64,000 bases of DNA from an uncultured Bacilli bacterium (GTDB lineage: Bacteria; Bacillota_I; Bacilli_A; RFN20; CAG-826), in NCBI GenBank assembly GCA_944363525.1, contig CALVUF010000002.1, positions 186,001 through 250,000 on the forward strand, given 5' to 3'. Each line of letters starts with the position of its first letter. Position 1 is the first letter of the stretch. Below are positions 8,976-16,324 of the stretch, piece by piece. The position numbers were made by a program, and so were the translations under genes. The notes under the pieces are model-generated. The model worked only from the letters and a program-made list of their open reading frames with translations. It was not told where the DNA came from and searched no databases.

Positions 8976-9737
8976 TTAGTTATTTATATTTACTGGTCGT
9001 GCATTGTATACGGGGCCTATTAACTTTATTTCTTTGGAAGTCTCAGCCAAGACAACCCCCTTCTTATTTTGTTGTTTTACTGTTACGATGTAAGTTCCGT
9101 GAGCAAGATTAATGAAAGGCACAAACAAGGTGTCTGCACTTACTATTTTCTCCTCGACTGGATATCGCTCGTAGACGTTATATCTGATTTCAATTTTGCT
9201 TTCCAAAGTCACGATTGTGCTATCGACGTAATTGCAGGCCTTTTTGTAATATGTGTTGATTATGTTTTCGCCGCTAGTCAATTGGAGAGAAATATCGGAA
9301 GCGTCTTTTTCTTTCTTTTCCTTCGCTTTCTTTGAAGCAAAAGCCTCATCAGAAGCGTCAATATACTCAAAGTTGATAATTACCGGGTCAGCTAAATCGT
9401 TTACCCAATGTATGATCAGTTTGGCGGGTCGCTCAGACGAATCCCTAAACTGGAATTTGGGCGAGACACACGCCAAGATGTTTGATTTATCGGCGATTGT
9501 TCTTTCCTTTACGGTATCTTTAATTAACCCATCGCCTATTTTCCATTCTACGAAAGAGATGGCATTTCCAATAGATTTGTTAGAAACGGCAAATATTTCG
9601 TAATTGGATATGTCTAAGTCGTCGTTTTGATAAATTTTGGCAACGTCGTTTGTCACTTTGATGTTTTGAAATTTTGGCTTGGCTTTGGGACATAGTAAGG
9701 CTACTCTTTTCATGAGAGCATTTTGATATTTGTTCAT
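8976..9737 (-). CDS. Unknown protein, second gene of accessory pair
   Basis: I do not recognise this 253-residue protein. It has no signal peptide, no membrane segment and few cysteines. Residues about 135-150 are a Lys/Glu/Ala-rich charged linker separating two beta-rich halves. The second half (FVPFINLAHGTYIVTVKQ) resembles an immunoglobulin-like beta sandwich, but this is only an impression. It starts 2 bp after the stop of the upstream HTH-repeat gene with AGAGGAG as ribosome site, so the two are made together. Codon use is clearly more AT-rich than the core genes around it, suggesting acquisition. Confidence 0.7.
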   Translation of the reverse strand: MNKYQNALMKRVALLCPKAKPKFQNIKVTNDVAKIYQNDDLDISNYEIFAVSNKSIGNAISFVEWKIGDGLIKDTVKERTIADKSNILACVSPKFQFRDSSERPAKLIIHWVNDLADPVIINFEYIDASDEAFASKKAKEKKEKDASDISLQLTSGENIINTYYKKACNYVDSTIVTLESKIEIRYNVYERYPVEEKIVSADTLFVPFINLAHGTYIVTVKQQNKKGVVLAETSKEIKLIGPVYNARPVNINN

Positions 9738-9739
9738 GG

Positions 9740-11536
9740 CTACTCCTCTTTTGCAAATTTAGCAACTATCGATATAGCTTTTCTTAAATCATCCTCGTTT
9801 ATTTTTATGGATTTTTTCAATAAGTGAATGCGTTGATTGCGGTACAATCTAACTTTGTTTAGAACTTCTTGATCGCGCTCGCTGAAGTTCGCTTCAATTG
9901 CAGACGGAAGATCAAAATCTAGTGGGTCCTCGTCATTATCGTTTTCAGTTTTAGAGCGGAGCAAATATTCGAGCTTGCTTATTAAATCGGCTGCACAGCG
10001 ACGATAGTCTCCACTATCCAATTCCTTTACGAGTATTGGCGTTGCAAATTCCTTAATTGTCTCTTGAATTTCGGATTGCATCTTTGCGGTCTTTGTCATC
10101 TTGTTGCGGAAGATGTTTAAAAGCATTTTTACGTCGGCGCCTTTGTCCCCGTAGCAGAAAGTTTTTATGTAAAGGAGGTTGGATTCCTCGACCTCCGTTG
10201 GAGTTTTTAAACTTTCCTTTTCAAATTTTGATTTTAAGGTTTCTTTGGCGGCCCCTTTGGTAAAATCACCTTGTACACTTAAGTCGTAGTCAACCGCCAT
10301 TTCGAACGCTTGCCTGTATTCATCTTTTTCAAGGTGACGGTTGAATTTTTCGAGCCTCAAGAGCGGAAGCTGTAGTGCCCGTTTAGTTAAGTTATACCCA
10401 TTGTGTTTGTCTTTAGCGAAGCGGCCTATTTCAAATATTCCATCTCGAGTGTATGAGGCTATAAGAACGTCTTCTTCTGTGCTATTTCCTTCATTTTTAA
10501 GTTCAACTAGTTCCGCTTCTCGCAAGTCAAAACCTTCCACACCAATCTTTACGTTTATATTATTTAGTCTTCTGGCGATGTCGGGATATCCGCAATCTAT
10601 CGCTGCCTGGTAAATAGCTTTTGGTATTCTTATGCACCTTACTCCGTTCCTGTTATATCCTATTAGCAAGTCGCTGTCGTATTTTATTTCGGTGGTTAGA
10701 CAAAGACGGGGATAACTCCTGTTTTCGCCGCTCTCATTTACGCGTTTTATTGCTTTGTCATTAATTTGTTCTATTGTTGATAACGCTAGTTTGGCAACTG
10801 CTTCGTTTTTCGCGTACATAGCTGCCTGTACGTAGATTGGGTACATTGTTTGGAAGGTAGTATATTGATATGAAAACGGCACTTCTTTTCCGTATACATC
10901 AACGAAGTTTCTTTGATGGGCGGTAAGTAACCAAGTAATATTTGGGCTAGACGGGCTCTCGAAAGCCATCATTTCCTCAAGGAAAGCACTTTTCCCGTCT
11001 TGCTTGATTTTGTCTGGATAGTTGTAAGTAAGCCAACTCCCCATATCGGGATATCCGAATTTGTAGACCTTTTTTAGATTCTTGGTTTTGAAAAGCATTC
11101 TTAGGATATTAATATCAATTGGATATCCTCGTCTCGCGGGAAAAGACGGTTTGGTTTTTTCTAATATGTAGTTAAAGATGTGGGTGGAATTATATTTTAC
11201 GATATAGGAAATAAGACTTTGACCAAACTCGTCTGTTCTCAATAAATAGTAATCCTTCAAAACAGATGGATCATTATACAAACAGGCATATTCGTATGAG
11301 GAAATCGGTCTGTTGTTCTCCTTTTGTATCTTGCCAGTTATTAAATAATCTAGGTTGGTGCTGAGCACATCCGTTAGTTTAACTAGATTGTTAATCTCCG
11401 GAATGTCGTTATCTGCCTCCCATTTGCTTATGGCTGCCTCAGTAATAGATAGTTCTTTTGCCAATTCGTTTTGCGTTAAGCCTTTGCTCAATCGCAATTC
11501 TCGGATTCTGGTTCCGATAGTTTTTTCTGTTTTCAT
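9740..11536 (-). CDS. XRE-type HTH protein with long ankyrin-like repeat region
   Basis: A 598-residue protein. Residues about 1-65 are a clear Cro/C1-type helix-turn-helix (LTQNELAKELSITEAAISKWE). The rest is alpha-helical. It contains ankyrin-like units such as DEFGQSLISYIVKYNSTHIF and a second set with CGYPDIARRLNNIN. This gives a DNA-binding head on a protein-interaction scaffold. The ATG at 11536 is chosen because AAAGGAG sits 8 nt upstream and it starts directly at the HTH; an in-frame ATG at 11560 lies before that ribosome site. No enzyme motif is visible. It is AT-rich relative to the core genome and coupled to the unknown gene downstream. Confidence 0.7.
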   Translation of the reverse strand: MKTEKTIGTRIRELRLSKGLTQNELAKELSITEAAISKWEADNDIPEINNLVKLTDVLSTNLDYLITGKIQKENNRPISSYEYACLYNDPSVLKDYYLLRTDEFGQSLISYIVKYNSTHIFNYILEKTKPSFPARRGYPIDINILRMLFKTKNLKKVYKFGYPDMGSWLTYNYPDKIKQDGKSAFLEEMMAFESPSSPNITWLLTAHQRNFVDVYGKEVPFSYQYTTFQTMYPIYVQAAMYAKNEAVAKLALSTIEQINDKAIKRVNESGENRSYPRLCLTTEIKYDSDLLIGYNRNGVRCIRIPKAIYQAAIDCGYPDIARRLNNINVKIGVEGFDLREAELVELKNEGNSTEEDVLIASYTRDGIFEIGRFAKDKHNGYNLTKRALQLPLLRLEKFNRHLEKDEYRQAFEMAVDYDLSVQGDFTKGAAKETLKSKFEKESLKTPTEVEESNLLYIKTFCYGDKGADVKMLLNIFRNKMTKTAKMQSEIQETIKEFATPILVKELDSGDYRRCAADLISKLEYLLRSKTENDNDEDPLDFDLPSAIEANFSERDQEVLNKVRLYRNQRIHLLKKSIKINEDDLRKAISIVAKFAKEE

Positions 11537-11607
11537 TGAAACATCTCCTTTCAAGGGCATTCAACGCGTTTTGTCTTTTCAATAAGTTTTTGAATTTCGG
11601 CAACTTT

Positions 11608-11689
11608 TGTTCCTATATGCACAAATTGTGCCAGCCATTAACGTAACGTCAAGCAAGCGACAATTTGAAATTTCGCAAGTGACGCTTGC
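11608..11689 (-). promoter_or_regulatory. Promoter/operator region of the HTH-repeat gene
   Basis: On the minus strand TATAGG is preceded 18 bp upstream by TTAATG. The spacer contains the perfect palindrome GCACAA-A-TTGTGC (11619-11631). A second inverted repeat, GCAAG-N5-CTTGC, is at 11675-11689. The HTH protein made from here is the obvious candidate to bind them. Confidence 0.4.
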
Positions 11690-11751
11690 AAATTAGAAGC
11701 GCTCGTCTTTTTCACATAACCCGGCAAACATTTTAGCTGGTATACAATTTA

Positions 11752-12516
11752 TTAGTGGTGAGATGGATTCCCAGACTTGAATTGTCCAAATACCGAAATT
11801 AGCGATTCGGGATCTTCAATAATTGCACTGAATGTATATGGATCAATTCGTTCGGTAGTTTTGATGGATATCTGTCCTTTCTTTCTTCTTGGACTTTCGT
11901 CTTTAGTTGTTTGTATTGCAACAATATTTTCCAACGCAATATCGATAGCAGATTCGATTTTGCCGTCGTAGCAATCGAAATGGAGTTTTTCAGGCGTTAA
12001 ATAACCGACTAGCGCTTTTCGATATGAGACTATTTTTGAGAGCATCGTAATTAAGCAAATAATAAATAGTGCATAGGTAAAAATAGAAGCTAAAAGCAAA
12101 GGAAAATTTGCATCGTTTCGGAAAGACATTAACGTAGACCATATTGCAATTCCTAGTAGAAGCGCCAAGAACACACAATTCGTTAAAATCGTTCTAGCGT
12201 TCGGTTTTTTGCGATATATGCAGTAAATGTTATAAACTTGGTTGCTGATGCGGACTGGTTCGATTGAAGATGCGTTGTTGGTCTTTCGAATTGGGACGCC
12301 ATCGGGCGTAATTTCGATCCCATCGTCATAAAGGTCGGTTATCGAAACGCCAAACCTTGTCGCGAGTTGTTCGATATTAGCTCGTTTAATATCTTGAACT
12401 TGTCCAGATTCCCATTGACTTATTGACTGCCGGGATAAGCCGAGGTAATCGGCTAATTGTTCCTGGGTCATTCGTCTGGATTGTCTTAATCGATAAATCT
12501 TTTCTCCGATTTTCAT
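11752..12516 (-). CDS. XRE-family HTH membrane-anchored regulator
   Basis: A 254-residue protein. Residues 1-60 are a well-conserved Cro/C1 helix-turn-helix (MTQEQLADYLGLSRQSISQWE). Two hydrophobic helices lie at about 125-170. A soluble C-terminal domain of about 80 residues (from YLTPEKLHFDCYDGKIESAI) looks like a PH-like beta domain. Such proteins are membrane-tethered regulators; the signal is unknown. The start at 12516 is chosen because an upstream in-frame ATG (12600) lies inside the tRNA terminator hairpin. There is no Shine-Dalgarno: a TATAAT ends 9 nt before the ATG, so the mRNA is probably leaderless. AT-rich, part of the accessory block. Confidence 0.75.
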   Translation of the reverse strand: MKIGEKIYRLRQSRRMTQEQLADYLGLSRQSISQWESGQVQDIKRANIEQLATRFGVSITDLYDDGIEITPDGVPIRKTNNASSIEPVRISNQVYNIYCIYRKKPNARTILTNCVFLALLLGIAIWSTLMSFRNDANFPLLLASIFTYALFIICLITMLSKIVSYRKALVGYLTPEKLHFDCYDGKIESAIDIALENIVAIQTTKDESPRRKKGQISIKTTERIDPYTFSAIIEDPESLISVFGQFKSGNPSHH

Positions 12517-12525
12517 TAGTAACTG

Positions 12526-12554
12526 ATTATATGAAATTATGCTCGCCTCAACAA
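12526..12554 (-). promoter_or_regulatory. Leaderless promoter of the HTH membrane regulator
   Basis: On the minus strand TTGTTG (12554-12549) and TATAAT (12531-12526) are 17 bp apart. The ATG follows the -10 hexamer after 9 nt, leaving no room for a ribosome site. Confidence 0.6.
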
Positions 12555-12578
12555 ATGTATCTGTTGCCTTGGCTTTAT

Positions 12579-12604
12579 CAAAAAAGCCATGGACATCCAT
12601 GGCT
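12579..12604 (-). terminator. Terminator of tRNA-Ala
   Basis: A near-perfect hairpin, AGCCATGG with CCATGGCT (12597-12604 and 12585-12592) and a 4-nt loop, is followed on the minus strand by TTTTTT. Confidence 0.85.
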
Positions 12605-12630
12605 TGTGGCCAACGGCCTTTGATTCAGGG

Positions 12631-12706
12631 TGGTGGAGCATATCGGGATCGAACCGACGACCTCATCGTTGCGAACGATGCGCTCTCCCAACTGAGCTAA
12701 TGCCCC
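12631..12706 (-). tRNA. tRNA-Ala(CGC)
   Basis: The minus strand folds into a complete cloverleaf. The acceptor stem is GGGGCAT with ATGCTCC (one G-T pair). A D arm TAGCTCAGTTGGGAGAGC is present. The anticodon stem CATCG/CGATG encloses the loop TTCGCAA, giving anticodon CGC for alanine codon GCG. The T arm contains GGTTCGATCC. The 3' CCA is encoded (12631-12633). A promoter-like TATAAT lies just upstream on the minus strand (about 12716-12722). Confidence 0.95.
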
Positions 12707-12854
12707 GAGCGCGTCTATTATATACTTCTCGATTGAGTAAACAAGCCTAGCTTACGGGAAAATCCCGATGGCGTCTTTCAAGGTCTCCGCGAGGGAAAAA
12801 TCAAGACTACTTCGCCATGAGTTTTTGAATATCATTATCCCCACAGGAGGGAGC

Positions 12855-14096
12855 ATGGAAGAGGTTTACGCGGTCATCGACTTGAAAAGCTTTTACGCCT
12901 CCTGCGAATGCGCGGCCCGGGGGCTCGACATCTTTTCCACTCCTTTGGTCGTGGCCGATAAGACCCGCAGCGCCAATTCGATCGTCATGTCGACCACCCC
13001 ATTCCTTAAGGCCAACTATGGCATCCCCAATGTCTGCCGAATCGGCGATTTGCCGAAAGTCCCGGGGATCATTTTCGCCAAGCCTCGGATGGCCTATTAC
13101 CTCGAAATGTCCGCAAAAGTCGTGTCGATATTCTTGGATTTCCTCGATGAAGAGGATGTCCATGTCTATTCGGTCGACGAATCCTTTCTTTACCTTACCC
13201 CTTATCTTTCCTTATATAAGATGACGGCTGAGGAACTATGCGCATCAATTCAAAAGAAGATCAAAGATGAATTGGGTTTGGTCGCCACCGTCGGGATGGG
13301 ACCGAATATGTTCCTAGCCAAAATATGCTTGGATAACGAAGGGAAGAAGAACCCACCTTACCGGGCGCGGTGGGGCTATGAGGATGTGAAGACCAAGCTT
13401 TGGGCCATCAAGCCGATCACCAAGATCTGGGGGATATCCAATGGCATCGGCTCCCACTTGGACCGGTTGGGCATCCGGAGCCTTGAGGAACTATCGCAAG
13501 CCGACCCCTATCTATTGAAACGGGAGTTTGGGATTTTAGGGTCCCAACTCCATGACTTAGCCAATGGCATCGACCGGACCGATATCCGGGAGAAATATGT
13601 CCCAAAGGAAAGAAACCTCAGCATCGGTCAAACCTTGATGCGGGATTATGACGTCAAGGGGGCGAAGCTGGTCTTAAGGGAAATGGTCGATGACCTTTGC
13701 CTGCGGCTTAGGATGGCTGGTTATAAAGCTAGACGGGTTGGATTGTTTGTCGGTTACGCCAATGAAGGAGGGTTCTCCCGCCAAGCGAGCTTCGATTATG
13801 CGACTGACGACAACAACACTTTATATAAAGAAGTGATGGGGGTATTTGACCGTTTCATCGAGGACCGGCCAATTCGCCATCTAGGCGTGACCTTCGCCAA
13901 ACTTGGCCATTATGACTTCCGGCAGGAAAGCATCTTCCTTTCGGCCGAGGAGGCGGCGAAGCGCGAACAGCTTAATCATGCCTTGGACACCATCAAATCG
14001 GTCTTTGGGAAGGATGCCTGCCTCCGGGCTTCCTCTTTGACTAAGGATTCGACCGTTTTGACCAGGCATAAGCAAATCGGAGGCCACAACGCATGA
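12855..14096 (+). CDS. Y-family DNA polymerase (UvrX/YqjW-like)
   Basis: A 413-residue translesion DNA polymerase of the DinB/UmuC superfamily. The catalytic carboxylates are in AVIDLKSFYASCE (Asp9) and YSVDESF (Asp108, Glu109). The palm, fingers and helix-hairpin-helix (thumb) regions follow, then a C-terminal little-finger domain. Sequence details and the partner gene match the Bacillota UvrX/YqjW branch rather than DinB. The ATG at 12855 has AGGAGG 4 nt upstream; a start at 12768 would add an unrelated tail. I see no LexA-type GAAC-N4-GTTC box upstream. It overlaps the YolD-like gene by ATGA. Confidence 0.88.
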   Translation: MEEVYAVIDLKSFYASCECAARGLDIFSTPLVVADKTRSANSIVMSTTPFLKANYGIPNVCRIGDLPKVPGIIFAKPRMAYYLEMSAKVVSIFLDFLDEEDVHVYSVDESFLYLTPYLSLYKMTAEELCASIQKKIKDELGLVATVGMGPNMFLAKICLDNEGKKNPPYRARWGYEDVKTKLWAIKPITKIWGISNGIGSHLDRLGIRSLEELSQADPYLLKREFGILGSQLHDLANGIDRTDIREKYVPKERNLSIGQTLMRDYDVKGAKLVLREMVDDLCLRLRMAGYKARRVGLFVGYANEGGFSRQASFDYATDDNNTLYKEVMGVFDRFIEDRPIRHLGVTFAKLGHYDFRQESIFLSAEEAAKREQLNHALDTIKSVFGKDACLRASSLTKDSTVLTRHKQIGGHNA

Positions 14097-14401
14097 ACGC
14101 CGACCGGGGGATGATGAAATGGATGCCCTATCAATCGTTGGTTGAGCAGGGGACTTTTCTCCGTCGGATGCGTTATGAGAAGAACAAGGTTGAACGGCCC
14201 CGGATTTCATCCGAAAGGGCAAACGACATCAATGATATCCTCACCACCTATGGCGGGGAGGAGGTTAAGGCCCGTTATTACGAGGACGGGTACTTATTCG
14301 ACCTAAGCGGCCATATCGATAAGATTGACGCGGTCTGGCATTACCTATCGATCAACGGCAAGAAGATCCAGTTCGTTAACCTCATCAATTTGGAGCGATA
14401 A
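14093..14401 (+). CDS. YolD-like protein
   Basis: A 102-residue small protein of the YolD-like family. It has the N-terminal DRGMMKWMPYQSL motif and the later beta-rich part ending in KIQFVNLINLER. YolD-like proteins are typically encoded directly after UvrX-type polymerases and are thought to assist or regulate them; the exact role is unsettled. The 4-bp overlap with the polymerase gene means the two are coupled. Confidence 0.85.
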   Translation: MNADRGMMKWMPYQSLVEQGTFLRRMRYEKNKVERPRISSERANDINDILTTYGGEEVKARYYEDGYLFDLSGHIDKIDAVWHYLSINGKKIQFVNLINLER

Positions 14402-14405
14402 AAAA

Positions 14406-14431
14406 GAGGCCCGGTTAAGGGCCTCCGTTTT
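14406..14431. terminator. Bidirectional terminator
   Basis: AGGCCC (14407-14412) pairs with GGGCCT (14419-14424). A T-run follows on the plus strand (CCGTTTT) and a longer one on the minus strand (opposite AAAAAA). It serves the polymerase/YolD operon and the small minus-strand gene. Confidence 0.8.
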
Positions 14432-14445
14432 ACGGTCGTTATCGA

Positions 14446-14595
14446 TTATAAGGTGGCGTAGAAGCCATACCGCCCATACGAATAGCTGGTGCAAAGGGCG
14501 GCGACGGCATTGGCGTACATCTTGCACTCTTCGACTTTCGCGAGATCCTTTTCGTCTTCGCTCATACCGTAGGTGTAATCAACATACTCATTCAT
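14446..14595 (-). CDS. Tyrosine-rich 49-residue small protein
   Basis: A probable small gene: the ATG at 14595 is preceded by AGGAGG with ideal 9-nt spacing. A promoter-like TTAGCA-17-TATAGT lies on the minus strand near 14644-14672, and a terminator follows. The protein is acidic in the middle (SEDEKDLAKVEE) and ends in a Tyr/Gly-rich tail (CTSYSYGRYGFYATL). Eight of 49 residues are tyrosine and two are cysteine. No signal peptide or membrane helix is evident. It could be a short regulatory protein or a peptide precursor; I do not recognise the family. A stable leader hairpin, GCTTGG/CCAAGC (14621-14638), lies between promoter and ribosome site. Confidence 0.6.
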   Translation of the reverse strand: MNEYVDYTYGMSEDEKDLAKVEECKMYANAVAALCTSYSYGRYGFYATL

Positions 14596-14658
14596 ATGTC
14601 GTATCCTCCTGTTTGTTAACGCTTGGTTTTTCCCAAGCACCGAAACTATAAGAGGCAT

Positions 14659-14894
14659 TTGTTGAATTGCTAAAAATGTAAGCGTTTTCTGAAAAGGCTT
14701 TCAAAGATTGATTGAATAAAGATGGCCCTTTATCGAATAAATTTTAAGTCAATGTAATCGCTTTCAAAGGTTTGTAAGAGGTTTGTAAATGATTTTGATA
14801 AAGTTTTTCATGCATTTTCATCGGTTGCGAAGTTACCAATAAAAAAACTAATAACTAACTTTTATTTGACTAACTTTTTAAGTATAATCTTGAT
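14659..14894. other. AT-rich intergenic region
   Basis: About 235 bp with no coding potential. It holds the divergent promoters of the small Tyr-rich gene and the DUF3990 gene. It also has loose repeats: GCTTTCAAAG twice near 14697 and 14761, and GTTTGTAA twice near 14772. Confidence 0.5.
14854..14888 (+). promoter_or_regulatory. Leaderless promoter with direct-repeat operator
   Basis: TATAAT at 14883-14888 ends 6 nt before the ATG of the DUF3990 gene. The direct repeat ACTAACTTTT occurs at 14854-14863 and 14869-14878, flanking the -35 position. This suits autoregulation by a toxin-antitoxin complex. Confidence 0.5.
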
Positions 14895-15752
14895 ATGAGC
14901 TATAGGTATTCATTCAAAAAAGACGTAGAAGCACTCTCAGAAATTGAAAGGCAATCCATATCTAACGATCTTAAAAAGCAATTAGGTATTTCGCTGCCAG
15001 TTCTCCTTTCTTCAAACGAAGAGTTCATCAGTGATTCGACCTTGATGAAGTTTTATGAGTGGCTGTATCAAAATGGTTATCGCTTAAATAAAACTAAGAT
15101 TGAATTTTTGACCGAAGATCTGCAGGCCGGTCATTCGCTTTTGTTTCATGGCTCAAAATATGGATTTGACAAAATTGATCCTTGTGGTGGCCGTCCAAAA
15201 GCTGATTTTGCTAACGGTTTTTATTGTTCCGAGTTTTATCAATCGGCTCTTTCGTTCGTTTGCGACCTTCCCGCCTCGTCTGTTTTTGTCTTTGATTTTT
15301 CGCTGTCCGATGGATTAAAGGTGGAGCATTTTAACTGCAACCGCGATTGGATGCTTGCGATTTGTTATTTTCGCGGAATGCTGGGAGCATACAGCGAACA
15401 TCCTTTAATAAAAGAACAGATCGATCGCGTGCAAGCAGCCGATTTAATCGTTGCTCCCATCGCCGACAACCGTATGTTTGCCATAATGGGACAATTTGCC
15501 AATGGCGACATTACTGATATTGAAGCTCAACACGCTCTGTCGGCTTCGCGCCTTGGTAAGCAGTATGTTTTCAAAACCCCCAAAGCAGTTTCTTGCTTGT
15601 CCTTTTGCGAACGGCTGTTTTTGTCCGATGGTGAAAAATCACATTGTGCATTAGTTCAAGAGGATTCGGCTCGGGAGATTCGAACAAAGCTGAAATTAGC
15701 TAAAAGAAAGTTTAAAGGTCAGGGTGACTATATCGAGGATATTTTGAAATGA
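14895..15752 (+). CDS. DUF3990 protein, probable ADP-ribosyltransferase-fold toxin
   Basis: A 285-residue protein. Its core (about 78-250) matches my memory of DUF3990: LLFHGSKYGF (the His-Gly-Ser of the ART fold), GGRPKADFANGFY, then VAPIADNRMFAIM and LGKQYVFKTPKAVS. DUF3990 proteins have an ADP-ribosyltransferase-like fold and usually sit beside a small partner, so a toxin role is reasonable but unproven. The N-terminal 75 residues are an extra helical region. Codons are AT-rich relative to the core genome. It overlaps the next gene by ATGA, the usual toxin-antitoxin coupling. Confidence 0.75.
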   Translation: MSYRYSFKKDVEALSEIERQSISNDLKKQLGISLPVLLSSNEEFISDSTLMKFYEWLYQNGYRLNKTKIEFLTEDLQAGHSLLFHGSKYGFDKIDPCGGRPKADFANGFYCSEFYQSALSFVCDLPASSVFVFDFSLSDGLKVEHFNCNRDWMLAICYFRGMLGAYSEHPLIKEQIDRVQAADLIVAPIADNRMFAIMGQFANGDITDIEAQHALSASRLGKQYVFKTPKAVSCLSFCERLFLSDGEKSHCALVQEDSAREIRTKLKLAKRKFKGQGDYIEDILK

Positions 15753-16315
15753 GAGATTTCGACGAATTTGGCCGTTTGTTAGCTGAATATCAAGCAAACA
15801 TATTTCTAAATTCGGCTGAGGAATTTTCGTGCTCGAGCCCAGTTTTCATTCGCCGGTTCATGAAATCGGATTTTGCCTATTTTCTTGACAAAGCAAAAAT
15901 GTATCAGGTCGATGAGCTTCTTGGGACCGCTTTTGATGCCTTAAAGGAACAATATGGCGATAAAGGATATGGTCACGTCAAATGGCCGGAGCCGGTTATG
16001 GAATGGATCGGCTATTTTTCCCGTTATGTCTGCTACACCCGGCAGTTGACCTCGGCAGCCTTTTACCAAATCTTCTCGATGAAGGATTTAGCCCGGCGTT
16101 ATTACGTATACCACACTCAAGACTTCGAATGGGGGCTTGACCGATTGAAGGAACGTTATCATTACAATGAGGATGACCTTGATCGGGATTTGTTGCTTAA
16201 AAAGTTTTTACGGGCTTCTCGTGATGGGAAAGACAAGGAACTCTTACGTTTCTACACCGAGCAGAAAGCCCGGATCGATAAAGAAAACGGCCCTTGCGGA
16301 CCGTTAGGTTACTAA
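15749..16315 (+). CDS. Partner of DUF3990 protein, probable antitoxin
   Basis: A 188-residue soluble helical protein; the N-terminus has the phrase NIFLNSAEEFSCSSPVFIRRFM. I recall this family as the regular neighbour of DUF3990 genes, with later motifs like EWIGYFSRYVCYT and YHTQDFEWGLDRL. The proposed job is neutralising the upstream protein. Start and stop are linked to the toxin through ATGA. Base composition changes within the gene: the first third is AT-rich like the toxin, while the rest uses host-like GCC/CGG codons. It ends 9 bp before the convergent aminopeptidase gene. Confidence 0.65.
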   Translation: MRDFDEFGRLLAEYQANIFLNSAEEFSCSSPVFIRRFMKSDFAYFLDKAKMYQVDELLGTAFDALKEQYGDKGYGHVKWPEPVMEWIGYFSRYVCYTRQLTSAAFYQIFSMKDLARRYYVYHTQDFEWGLDRLKERYHYNEDDLDRDLLLKKFLRASRDGKDKELLRFYTEQKARIDKENGPCGPLGY

Positions 16316-16324
16316 GTTTAGGGA

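Noticed and set aside
8976-12630. A tRNA-integrated island bounded by attachment repeats
   Set aside because: The block abuts the tRNA-Ala 3' end, but I found no copy of the tRNA 3' end at the far boundary and no integrase.
12600-12768. LexA box before the Y-family polymerase
   Set aside because: No GAAC-N4-GTTC match in the upstream region.
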